A DNA stretch of 7,456 nt from Clostridiales bacterium (GCA_004557125.1 SFET01000063.1:1-7456); one strand, 5' to 3'; shown: positions 1 through 5,868, counted from the stretch's first letter. Made by a program: numbers and translations. The notes: a model not told the origin generated them from the letters alone.

Positions 1-175
1 CAGGCTTGATGAAAAGGAACGTGAGATCATTGTCCGGCGGTATGTGAACGGCGAACGTATAGAAGAAATTTATAAAGGAATGGCCATATCCCGTGCAACA
101 GCGTTCCGGAGGCTGGAAGCGGGGATACTGCACATGGCGGATCTGTACAGAGAGCTGTATGAACAGGCGGCGTGA
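1..175 (+). CDS. Sigma-region-4-like HTH protein, 3' end only
   Basis: This is the last 57 residues of a protein that begins left of the window; reading starts at base 2 and ends at the TGA at 173-175. The visible part starts LDEKEREIIVRRYVNG and continues into ISRATAFRRLEAGI. This is the layout of a sigma-70 region 4 or ArpU-like helix-turn-helix: an L-x-x-x-E-R helix, a turn, and a recognition helix with S-R-A-T-A-F-R-R. Proteins of this kind are common at the front of phage and island operons, where they control late or replication genes. The tail (MADLYRELYEQ) is short and probably helical. The stop lies 12 bases before the next start, and the next gene's ribosome-binding site begins right after it, so the two are probably cotranscribed. 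The exact family (true sigma factor or small activator) cannot be decided without the N-terminus. Confidence 0.6.
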   Translation, partial: RLDEKEREIIVRRYVNGERIEEIYKGMAISRATAFRRLEAGILHMADLYRELYEQAA

Positions 176-176
176 T

Positions 177-181
177 GGAGG
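177..181 (+). promoter_or_regulatory. Ribosome-binding site selecting a GTG start
   Basis: GGAGG lies 6 bases before the GTG at 188 and 15 bases before the in-frame ATG at 197. The spacing favours GTG as the start of the primase-helicase gene. Confidence 0.65.
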
Positions 182-187
182 ACGGCG

Positions 188-3127
188 GTGAAGCAAATGA
201 ACGCAAGAGAGTTTTTGACGGAGCTGTATCGGGGCGTGCAGAAGGACAAGGTGACGTATCTGTTCACCTGCCCGGATCATGCGACCCATCCCTACACGAT
301 CGCGCAGGCGGAGAAGATGCTGGAGAGGGCCATGGCACTGAGTCCATCCAGAGACGTCTATTTCGGGCTGCACCTGATGGACGAGCCGCCGCCCCGGGGA
401 AGCCGCGCCAGCAGGGACAGAATCCGCTGCATTTCCTTCCTGCACGGGGAGTTTGACGTGAAGGGCCCCGCGCACAAGGAGGAGAAGCTGCCGGAGACGC
501 TCGACGAGCTGCTTGACTTCCTGCACGGCCTGGAATGTCCGCCCAGCATCCTCGTGCACAGCGGCAACGGCGTGCATGCCTACTGGCTGCTGGAGGAACC
601 TGTCGAGGTCAACGACGAGAACCGGGCATGGATTCAGCGGGTCATGAAGGGGTATGAGAAGCACATCCACAGCCTGGGCAGGGAGCATGGCTGGAACTTC
701 GACCCTGTGGCCGATCTTGCTCGAGTTCTTCGCATTCCCGGTACGATGAATCACAAGAGCATCCCGCCAAAACAGGCACAGGTGATCGAAGCAAACCTGA
801 CGCGGTATCCTCTGTCGGCGTTTGAGAAACATGCTGATACACAGGAGGAGAACAGCGGCAGTAAGATTCCTTTCACGCCTGATCCCGAACTTGTCGGCCC
901 CGCCCAGCGTATTCTTGATGGCTGTGAGTTTATTCGGCACTGTCGTGATGATTCCGCCAATCTGTCCGAGCCGGCATGGTACGCCATGATTACCAATGTA
1001 GCGCCCGCATCGGACGGTATCGAAGCTGTCCATGAACTGAGCGCGGAATACGGTGACTACAGCATAGAGGAAACGGATCGCAAGATCCGGCATGCGCTGG
1101 AACAGAACAAGCCCCATGGTTGTCAGTATATCCGGGAATGCCTCGGATTTGACTGTCCTGCAGGCGGCTGTGGTGTAAAGGCGCCGGTGGTTTTCTCTCT
1201 TTACACGAAAGAAGAGCGTGTGCGCCAGTTGCAGGAGAAGAACCTGACGGCGGAAGATGTGTTCGCAGAAGATACGCTCTCCCTTATGGCGTATGCAAAG
1301 GAAAAGCTACCCGGCGAGTACGGGAAGTTCAAGCTGCGTCTGCGGCGGCTGGGCATTTCTCTCCGGGACTTTGATCGCGCCGTCGTTCATCAGGCGGAAG
1401 TGGAGCGAACAAAGACTTCTGAGTTTGACGTGATTCATGGCGGCCCGATCCGCCTTCCGGGACTGGATCTGCACGGCGCTGTGGAGCCGGACGGTTTCTC
1501 GGTCTCGGTGCAGGACGGTATCCAGAAAACGGCGCTGGCCTTCGGAGAATCTGTGATGCTGCCGGTTGCATCGGAGCCCGTAGTGATCACGCGCAAGCTG
1601 GAGAACGTGGACGACGGACAGGAGCAGCTGGAGCTCAGCTTCCGCAGAAACGGCAGGTTCAAGTTCATCCGCATCCCGCGCTCGGCGGCGCTCAACAAAA
1701 CGCAGCTGATCCACTGCGCTGACAGTGGCCTTCCGGTCAATTCCGGCAATGCGGAGGACATGGTCAGCTACCTCGCCGCCTACGAAGCGACGAACAGCGA
1801 TTGCATCCCCTGCGTCCGCTCCATCGACCGCATCGGCTGGGTGGGCAGGGAATTCTATCCCTATCGCGTGGACGGGGAGATGGAGTTGGAGGCCGATACC
1901 GCTACAGTCGCGCAGATGATCGGAGGTCTCACACAGGCGGGAAGTGAAGAAGAATGGCTGCGGGCTGCGGAAACCGCGCGCAGCGGCAGCGTCTCCCGGG
2001 CGATGCTGGCAGGATCGTTTGCGTCGCCGCTGCTGCACTGGCTGAAGCACCGGGTGTTCCTGATGCATGTGTGGCACGATTCCCGGGGCGGCAAGACCGC
2101 GACGCTGAAGCTGGCGCTGTCCATATGGGGAGATCCTGTGAAGCTACTGACCAGCTATCATGCGACGGCGGTCGGTCTGGAGCGCAGCTGTGCCGCGATG
2201 ATGCACCTGCCGCTGGGGCTGGATGAGCTGCAGGCGCTGGCGGAAAAGCGGATGACGGTGGAGAGCATCGTGTACAGCCTGGGCAACGGCTTCGGCAAGC
2301 TGCGCGGCGCGAAGAACGGCGGGCTTCAGAAAACGCTGCAATGGCGGAACATCATCCTCTCCACCGGCGAGATGCCGCTGATCCGGGAAAGTAGCATGGA
2401 CGGCGTGGGCTCGCGGGTGCTGGAGCTGTACGGCAGGCCCATCGCCGAGGAAGCGGCGGCGCGGGAATTGCACCAGATCAGCGAGAGGCATTATGGGCAT
2501 GCGGGCAAGCGGTACATCGATTATCTGGCGGAGCAGATTCTTTCGGAGGACGGGAAGCTGGACGGGCTGTACGGCGATCTGCGGGATCATCTGCGGGCGG
2601 AATACGGAAAGCAGTATGAGAATGATCCGGGCGTACACTTCGACAACATTGCGGTGCTGTGCCTGGGCGATTATCTGTCCAGCATCGCAGTGTTCTCAAT
2701 CCCCGAGGAGGATGCGTGGTCGCAGGCGATACAGCTGGGGATGGATTTGCTGGAGAACAACGCGCAGCTGCTGCCGGAGGATTCCATCCAGAGGGCATGG
2801 GACTTCACGGTAGACTGGATCGGCGCGAACCGGAGCCACTTCTGCCCAAGCGTATATGGCAGCGTGATGCGCTACGGCGCCCTTGCTCCCGGGCATGTGA
2901 ACATCATCCAGAGCGTATATCGCAAGGCATTGGAGGAGGCGGGATTCAGCTATGCGAAGTCGGTCAGGGGCTTCGTCAGCCGGGGACTGTTCGACAGCTT
3001 CATCGACGCAGATGGCAAGAGGCGCAGCCAGTATCAGTGCAAGATTGACGGCGTGAACATTCGCGTGTTCCGCTGCAAGCTGAAGGTCGGCCCGGATGAC
3101 GGCTGCGAGGAGGACTTTTTGAACTGA
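188..3127 (+). CDS. Primase-polymerase / DUF927 ATPase (primase-helicase) replication protein
   Basis: This 979-residue protein probably starts replication of the element by priming and unwinding DNA. Residues about 1-200 look like an archaeo-eukaryotic primase-polymerase domain. HGEFDVKG (86-93) sits at the usual metal-binding D-x-D motif, VHSGNGVHAYWLL (123-135) is the S-x-H nucleotide motif, and DLARVLRIPGTMNHK (176-190) is the third motif. Residues 246-328 hold six cysteines (246, 252, 312, 318, 323, 328), probably a zinc or PriCT-like linker. Residues about 430-760 resemble DUF927, with GWVG at 550-553, a P-loop ending GGKT (634-637), a Walker-B-like LGLDE (676-680), a sensor-like STGE (725-728) and a possible arginine finger in GSRVLEL (R743). 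Oddities are E88 where Asp is usual, and H630 at the first P-loop glycine. The C-terminal 200 residues are not recognised. Domain names are inferred from motifs; the primase-helicase role is well supported. Confidence 0.85.
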   Translation: MKQMNAREFLTELYRGVQKDKVTYLFTCPDHATHPYTIAQAEKMLERAMALSPSRDVYFGLHLMDEPPPRGSRASRDRIRCISFLHGEFDVKGPAHKEEKLPETLDELLDFLHGLECPPSILVHSGNGVHAYWLLEEPVEVNDENRAWIQRVMKGYEKHIHSLGREHGWNFDPVADLARVLRIPGTMNHKSIPPKQAQVIEANLTRYPLSAFEKHADTQEENSGSKIPFTPDPELVGPAQRILDGCEFIRHCRDDSANLSEPAWYAMITNVAPASDGIEAVHELSAEYGDYSIEETDRKIRHALEQNKPHGCQYIRECLGFDCPAGGCGVKAPVVFSLYTKEERVRQLQEKNLTAEDVFAEDTLSLMAYAKEKLPGEYGKFKLRLRRLGISLRDFDRAVVHQAEVERTKTSEFDVIHGGPIRLPGLDLHGAVEPDGFSVSVQDGIQKTALAFGESVMLPVASEPVVITRKLENVDDGQEQLELSFRRNGRFKFIRIPRSAALNKTQLIHCADSGLPVNSGNAEDMVSYLAAYEATNSDCIPCVRSIDRIGWVGREFYPYRVDGEMELEADTATVAQMIGGLTQAGSEEEWLRAAETARSGSVSRAMLAGSFASPLLHWLKHRVFLMHVWHDSRGGKTATLKLALSIWGDPVKLLTSYHATAVGLERSCAAMMHLPLGLDELQALAEKRMTVESIVYSLGNGFGKLRGAKNGGLQKTLQWRNIILSTGEMPLIRESSMDGVGSRVLELYGRPIAEEAAARELHQISERHYGHAGKRYIDYLAEQILSEDGKLDGLYGDLRDHLRAEYGKQYENDPGVHFDNIAVLCLGDYLSSIAVFSIPEEDAWSQAIQLGMDLLENNAQLLPEDSIQRAWDFTVDWIGANRSHFCPSVYGSVMRYGALAPGHVNIIQSVYRKALEEAGFSYAKSVRGFVSRGLFDSFIDADGKRRSQYQCKIDGVNIRVFRCKLKVGPDDGCEEDFLN

Positions 3128-3140
3128 ACACAGGGTGGCC

Positions 3141-3171
3141 AGGGGCGCACGAGCAAGCTGCGCTCCTTTTT
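3141..3171 (+). terminator. Candidate Rho-independent terminator after the primase gene
   Basis: Bases 3141-3149 (AGGGGCGCA) pair with 3159-3167 (TGCGCTCCT) in a 9-bp stem with one G-T wobble (3144/3164) and a 9-base loop. A run of five T (3167-3171) follows at once. The element begins 13 bases after the primase stop and 30 bases before the next gene. It would uncouple the capsid genes from the replication gene or act as an attenuator. I see no convincing promoter between it and 3202, so read-through or a promoter inside the primase gene would be needed. Confidence 0.6.
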
Positions 3172-3201
3172 GATCCACAAATTGCGAATGGAGGTATCAA
3201 T

Positions 3202-3483
3202 ATGAATGCAAGAGGACTGAGCCGCTGTCAGCGGCAGCTGCTGAAGGAACTGGGCGATGCGTACTGCGCGAACCGCATCGACGGCGCAAGCTGCATCTAT
3301 CGGGACTATGGCGATCATGATGTGGAGATCTGCGGCGGCAGAACCATCCGCGCACCGTTTCATGTCTTCGTGTGGCAGAAGAGGCCGCACATGGAGATTG
3401 TCGAGAGATATATGGATCTCCCGCACGACGGCAAGCAGCTTGCAGAACTGCTGCGTCAGATTGCACAGAGGTACGACGTTTGA
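3202..3483 (+). CDS. Small protein of unknown function upstream of the capsid gene
   Basis: The 93-residue product is not recognised. GGAGG at 3190-3194, 7 bases before the ATG, supports the start. The N-terminal third is basic and helical (LSRCQRQLLKELGDAY). The middle looks like beta strands with aromatic residues (CIYRDYGDHDVEICGG, PFHVFVWQKRPH), and the end is an amphipathic helix (GKQLAELLRQIAQRYDV). This suggests a compact alpha-beta-alpha domain. It has three cysteines (9, 22, 31) and a fourth at 44, but no clear metal motif. There is no signal peptide or membrane segment. Its stop lies 19 bases before the capsid start, so the two are very probably translated from one message. A capsid accessory or a DNA-binding role are both possible; neither is shown by the sequence. 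Confidence 0.75.
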   Translation: MNARGLSRCQRQLLKELGDAYCANRIDGASCIYRDYGDHDVEICGGRTIRAPFHVFVWQKRPHMEIVERYMDLPHDGKQLAELLRQIAQRYDV

Positions 3484-3486
3484 AAG

Positions 3487-3493
3487 AAGGAGG
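3487..3493 (+). promoter_or_regulatory. Strong ribosome-binding site fixing the capsid start
   Basis: AAGGAGG lies 9 bases before the ATG at 3503. It rules in this start over upstream in-frame ATG codons such as 3257, which lie inside the 93-residue gene and encode an arginine- and alanine-rich stretch unlike any capsid N-terminus. Confidence 0.75.
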
Positions 3494-3502
3494 ACACAAA
3501 CC

Positions 3503-4495
3503 ATGCGTGAGACGATGAATGTAAAGGACGCTCAGCTCCGACTGGAGCAGCTGATGGAGGGACATCTTCCGCCCCAGGAAACGCCTGTTCTGGCGAATCC
3601 GATGTATGCCAAGGCCTATGATGGTTTCCTGAAATATGGTTCCGCCTGCGACACCCTGCGCGAGGGCTCTGACGGCGCAGGCGGCTTCCTCGTGCCGGAT
3701 GAATTTGAAGAGAAGATCATCACCGCGCTGAAGGAAAGGAACGTCATGCGCCAGCTGGCGACGGTCCGAACCACGAGGCATCCGCTGAAGCTTACCAAGG
3801 CCGTTGGCGAGGGACATGCGGTGTGGGTGCCGGAGGAGGGCGCAATCCCGGAGCAGAGCAGCTCCTTTGATCAGCTGCAGCTGGGTGCGTACAAGCTTGC
3901 GACCATGGTGCGCGTGACCGATGAGCTGCTGGAGGACAGCGCGTTCGACATCGAGGACTTCATTGCAAAGGCCTTCGGAGAGCGCCTGGCAGACGCAGAG
4001 GAGGAGGCCTTCCTGTTCGGCGACGGCAGGGGCAAGCCTCTGGGCATCGCCGATCAGGTAGAGACGCTCGTTTCTACGGAAAACGAAGCCGAAATCACGG
4101 CGGATGATCTGCTGGGGCTACAGCACAGCATTCCCAAGAGGTATCGCGATAACGGCGTGTATCTGATGCACGATACGACCGCGGCGATGCTTCGCAAGCT
4201 TCGCTCCGCACGCGGCAGAAATATCTGGGTTGAGGATTTCACCCGCAAGACGCCGGACTGCCTGTTCGGGAGGCCCGTCATCACCTGCGCCTCCATGCCC
4301 CGGGCGGAGCGCGGAAAGCTGGCAATCCTGTTCGGCGACTTCAGCCAGTACCTGATCGGTGACCGTGGGCATCGCAGCGTCAAACGCCTGACCGAGGTCT
4401 ATGCCCGTCAGGGGATGGTCGGTTATCTGGTCAGCCAGCGCGTGGACGGCGTGCTGCTGGAAAGGAGCGCCATCGCAGGTCTGACAGTCAAGTAA
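3503..4495 (+). CDS. HK97-fold major capsid protein
   Basis: The 330-residue product is a phage-type major capsid protein that should self-assemble into an icosahedral shell. After a 54-residue leader comes the typical start of the mature core, GSDGAGGFLVPDEFEEKI (55-72). Next are an E-loop-like hairpin (about 96-120, VWVPEEGAIPEQSSSF), the long spine helix (about 147-171), FLFGDGRGKPLGI (170-182), SIPKRYRDNGVYLM (209-222), LFGRPV (254-259) and LFGDFSQYLIGD (276-287). All are hallmarks of the HK97 family. HK97 gp5 itself has 385 residues, including a scaffold-like delta domain of about 100 residues; the leader here is about half that. By hand alignment the E-loop lysine used for HK97 crosslinking is replaced by isoleucine (I115), so covalent crosslinking is unlikely. 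No portal, protease or terminase gene flanks it. The family call is firm. Confidence 0.93.
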   Translation: MRETMNVKDAQLRLEQLMEGHLPPQETPVLANPMYAKAYDGFLKYGSACDTLREGSDGAGGFLVPDEFEEKIITALKERNVMRQLATVRTTRHPLKLTKAVGEGHAVWVPEEGAIPEQSSSFDQLQLGAYKLATMVRVTDELLEDSAFDIEDFIAKAFGERLADAEEEAFLFGDGRGKPLGIADQVETLVSTENEAEITADDLLGLQHSIPKRYRDNGVYLMHDTTAAMLRKLRSARGRNIWVEDFTRKTPDCLFGRPVITCASMPRAERGKLAILFGDFSQYLIGDRGHRSVKRLTEVYARQGMVGYLVSQRVDGVLLERSAIAGLTVK

Positions 4496-4519
4496 ACCAC
4501 CCGCCAAAGAAATACACCG

Positions 4520-4564
4520 GCCAGCCGCCGTGCTTCCAAAGAATCTGGAGGCGCGGCGGCTGGC
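4520..4564 (+). promoter_or_regulatory. 19-bp intergenic hairpin between the two capsid genes
   Basis: Bases 4520-4538 pair with 4546-4564 without interruption (17 Watson-Crick pairs and two T-G pairs at 4531/4553 and 4534/4550), leaving a 7-base loop (4539-4545). The first 11 pairs are almost all G-C. No T-run follows, so it is not a typical intrinsic terminator. It ends 8 bases before the ribosome-binding site of the next gene. The wobble pairs work only in + strand RNA. Likely roles are mRNA processing, 3'-end protection of the capsid message, or partial attenuation that lowers expression of the second capsid-like protein. Confidence 0.8.
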
Positions 4565-4583
4565 AGCGATATAGGAGGATTCT

Positions 4584-5198
4584 ATGAAGAAATTCAGATC
4601 GCTGTTCGATCTCTGTATGGTCCGGGAGGGAACACGCAATGCAAATACGGTGAAGATCACGGCAATGTCGTATCTGCGCCCCTGCAATGATAAGGAGCAG
4701 CGCATGGAGGATCGGCTCCTGCAGACCAGCGAGTATATCCTGCTGCGCGGCAAGCGTGACGGCAGCTGGCCAGGGCTGCTCCGGGAGGTCAACATTGTCC
4801 CTGTACGCAGGCAGGATGGGCAGGCGGTGATCGATCTGCACGACAGCTTGCCTGAAGCGTATCAGAAAAACGCGGTGTTTATGATGAATGTCGTCACGCT
4901 GCACGAGCTGCGTTTGGCACCCGGCGTACGCAATCTGCTGACCCACGAAGGCGATGGAGACTTCCGTCTCCTGGACAAGCCCGTCGTGCTGTGCGATTCC
5001 ATGCCCTGCACGAAGAAGGGCAGCGTGCCGATTCTCTACGGTGATTTCAGCAAAATCTGTATAGAGGACTGCGGGCGCGACGAACTGTGGCAGGAGTGCC
5101 GCAGCGAAGATTCCGGCGCTGCACGCTGTGCCATGACCGGCTATCTGAACTGCACGCTGGAGGACAGGCAGGCCATCTGGGGCATGAAGCTCATGTGA
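4584..5198 (+). CDS. Truncated, cysteine-rich capsid paralogue (HK97-fold-like)
   Basis: This 204-residue protein aligns by eye with the C-terminal part of the preceding capsid protein. SLPEAYQKNAVFMM (88-101) matches SIPKRYRDNGVYLM (209-222). LDKPVVLCDSMP (130-141) matches LFGRPVITCASMP (254-266). PILYGDFSKICIED (149-162) matches AILFGDFSQYLIGD (274-287), and GYLNCTLEDRQAIWGMKL (186-203) matches the capsid C-terminus. YILLRGKRDG (51-60) also lines up with AFLFGDGRGK (169-178). The N-arm and E-loop are missing or collapsed, and the two N-termini can be aligned in more than one way. It has nine cysteines (11, 34, 137, 142, 159, 163, 172, 182, 190) against three in the larger protein. AGGAGG at 4573-4578 sits 5 bases before the ATG. 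The reading frame is intact over its whole length with its own ribosome-binding site, so it does not look like a decaying pseudogene. It may be a minor shell subunit, a size determinant or an interfering capsid. Confidence 0.8.
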   Translation: MKKFRSLFDLCMVREGTRNANTVKITAMSYLRPCNDKEQRMEDRLLQTSEYILLRGKRDGSWPGLLREVNIVPVRRQDGQAVIDLHDSLPEAYQKNAVFMMNVVTLHELRLAPGVRNLLTHEGDGDFRLLDKPVVLCDSMPCTKKGSVPILYGDFSKICIEDCGRDELWQECRSEDSGAARCAMTGYLNCTLEDRQAIWGMKLM

Positions 5199-5204
5199 AG
5201 AAGC

Positions 5205-5211
5205 AAGGAGG
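5205..5211 (+). promoter_or_regulatory. Ribosome-binding site deciding the HTH/zinc-finger start
   Basis: AAGGAGG lies 4 bases before the ATG at 5216. The spacing is short but the match is full. The upstream in-frame ATG at 5087 lies inside the capsid paralogue and has no such site, so 5216 is preferred. Confidence 0.6.
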
Positions 5212-5215
5212 TTGC

Positions 5216-5635
5216 ATGACGAACGGAGAGAAAGAGCGGATTGTGCAGATGCGCAAGCGGGGACTGGGATATACGGAGATCGCGCGGAGCCTGGGCCTGT
5301 CGGTGAACACCGTCAAGTCCTACTGTCGGCGCAATGGTTTGAAGGGTGCTGCGCGTACTTCGATTGCGGTATCAGAAAACGTATGCCGTCAGTGCGGCAG
5401 CGTCCTGAAGCACACGCCCGGCAGGAAAAGGAAGTGCTTCTGCTCGGACGCCTGTCGCCTGCGCTGGTGGCACGGGCATCGAGAACTCAGCCCAAATGCC
5501 CGGACTGCCGTCTGCGCGTCCTGCGGGAAGACGTTTGTGACGGATCGCGCGCAGAAATATTGCAGCCATGCATGCTATATACAGGCTCGCTTTGGAGGTG
5601 CCCATGGGAATGAAGCTCACACGGGAGCAGTTTGA
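5216..5635 (+). CDS. Helix-turn-helix protein with two Cys4 zinc fingers
   Basis: The 139-residue product is probably a DNA-binding regulator. Residues 5-43 form a sigma-region-4/resolvase-like HTH, with GYTEIARSLGLSVNTVKSY (18-36) as the two DNA-binding helices. Two zinc fingers of the same design follow: C57-x2-C60-x15-C76-x3-C80 and C100-x2-C103-x12-C116-x3-C120, each closing with C-S-x-x-C. Such proteins are often annotated as sigma-70-like HTH proteins in Clostridia islands and sit near recombinase genes, but I know of no defined function. It begins 17 bases after the capsid paralogue, and its 3' end overlaps the next gene by 32 bases, which suggests coupled translation. It could control excision or the capsid genes, or act as a recombination directionality factor. 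These roles are inferences. Confidence 0.85.
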   Translation: MTNGEKERIVQMRKRGLGYTEIARSLGLSVNTVKSYCRRNGLKGAARTSIAVSENVCRQCGSVLKHTPGRKRKCFCSDACRLRWWHGHRELSPNARTAVCASCGKTFVTDRAQKYCSHACYIQARFGGAHGNEAHTGAV

Positions 5636-5798
5636 CAGGGAGTGCGGCTACCGGCTGGCACTCTCCATCATGGGCAGGCTGATGGAAGATGGGCTGCTCA
5701 CCCCGAAGGAATATGGACGGATTGAACCAATTCTGGCGCAGAAATTCTCTCCCATATGGGCCGGGTATCCGAACGCAATTCGTGATAAATGCGCCTGA
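5604..5798 (+). CDS. Small SHOCT-like protein
   Basis: This 64-residue protein starts KLTREQFDRECGYRLALSIM and carries MEDGLLTPKEYGRIEPIL (28-45), which fits the short C-terminal SHOCT-type motif (helix, G-L-L-T-x-x-E-Y/F, helix). Proteins like this commonly lie directly in front of serine recombinase genes in Firmicutes islands. Their function is unknown; an oligomerising or recombinase-partner role is possible. GGAGG at 5594-5598 is 5 bases before the ATG at 5604 and 11 before the ATG at 5610, so 5604 is preferred, giving MGMKLT. The gene overlaps the end of the HTH/zinc-finger gene by 32 bases in another frame. No membrane segment or signal peptide is seen. Confidence 0.8.
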   Translation: MGMKLTREQFDRECGYRLALSIMGRLMEDGLLTPKEYGRIEPILAQKFSPIWAGYPNAIRDKCA

Positions 5799-5804
5799 AA
5801 CCAC

Positions 5805-5833
5805 TTGCCATTCCGTCCCTTCCGAGGTAATAT
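5805..5833 (+). promoter_or_regulatory. Candidate sigma-70-type promoter for the recombinase genes
   Basis: TTGCCA (5805-5810; 5 of 6 bases match TTGACA) is followed after exactly 17 bases by TAATAT (5828-5833; 4 of 6 match TATAAT). Transcription would begin near 5840, giving a leader of about 45 bases before the recombinase ATG. It lies in the 87-base gap after the SHOCT-like gene, one of the few real gaps in the window. TACAAT at 5856-5861 is a second possible -10, but it lacks a good -35. Confidence 0.45.
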
Positions 5834-5845
5834 GCCACACAAGCA

Positions 5846-5868
5846 AAGGGATTGATACAATGGCCCTT
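5846..5868. promoter_or_regulatory. Dyad in the recombinase leader (operator or att candidate)
   Basis: AAGGG (5846-5850) mirrors CCCTT (5864-5868). Inside them ATTG (5851-5854) mirrors CAAT (5858-5861) around ATA, with two unpaired G at 5862-5863. The dyad starts just after the predicted transcription start and ends 17 bases before the recombinase ATG. It could be an operator for the recombinase or HTH protein, a hairpin in the leader, or half of an attachment-site-like sequence. Only the symmetry is seen; the role is inferred. Confidence 0.35.

Noticed and set aside
1307..2077. A 256-codon open frame on the minus strand
   Set aside because: It lies wholly inside the primase-helicase gene, whose motifs are unmistakable. 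The product is rich in R, H, A and Q, as expected of a GC-rich antisense shadow.
3170..3200. TTGAT (3170-3174) and ATCAA (3196-3200) as a stem that hides the ribosome-binding site of the 93-residue gene
   Set aside because: Only five weak pairs with a 21-base loop; this is expected by chance and partly overlaps the terminator T-run.
3257..3502. An 82-codon in-frame upstream extension of the capsid gene that could serve as a delta (scaffold) domain
   Set aside because: It overlaps the well-supported 93-residue gene, has no ribosome-binding site, and encodes an arginine-, alanine- and serine-rich shadow sequence without heptad or helical character. AAGGAGG before 3503 marks the true start.
3197..3817. 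A 206-codon minus-strand frame across the start of the capsid gene
   Set aside because: It is antisense to two supported genes, has no ribosome-binding site that I can see, and its product has no recognisable motif.
4520..4564. Reading the long hairpin as an intrinsic terminator
   Set aside because: No T-run follows on either strand, and the next ribosome-binding site begins 8 bases later. A regulatory or processing stem fits better, though factor-dependent attenuation remains possible.
4118..4946. Minus-strand frames of 225 and 152 codons spanning the capsid-paralogue junction
   Set aside because: Both cross the hairpin and two supported genes in antisense and resemble no known protein.
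3503..5198. Encapsulin nanocompartment with a cargo protein
   Set aside because: The capsid protein has phage-type hallmarks (GSDGAGG core start, LFGDFS). The neighbour is a capsid paralogue rather than a peroxidase, ferritin-like or desulfurase cargo. A non-virion compartment is not excluded, but nothing shows a cargo.
5087..5215. A 43-codon extension of the HTH/zinc-finger gene
   Set aside because: It runs inside the capsid paralogue, lacks a ribosome-binding site, and adds only a shadow sequence. The site at 5205-5211 supports the start at 5216.
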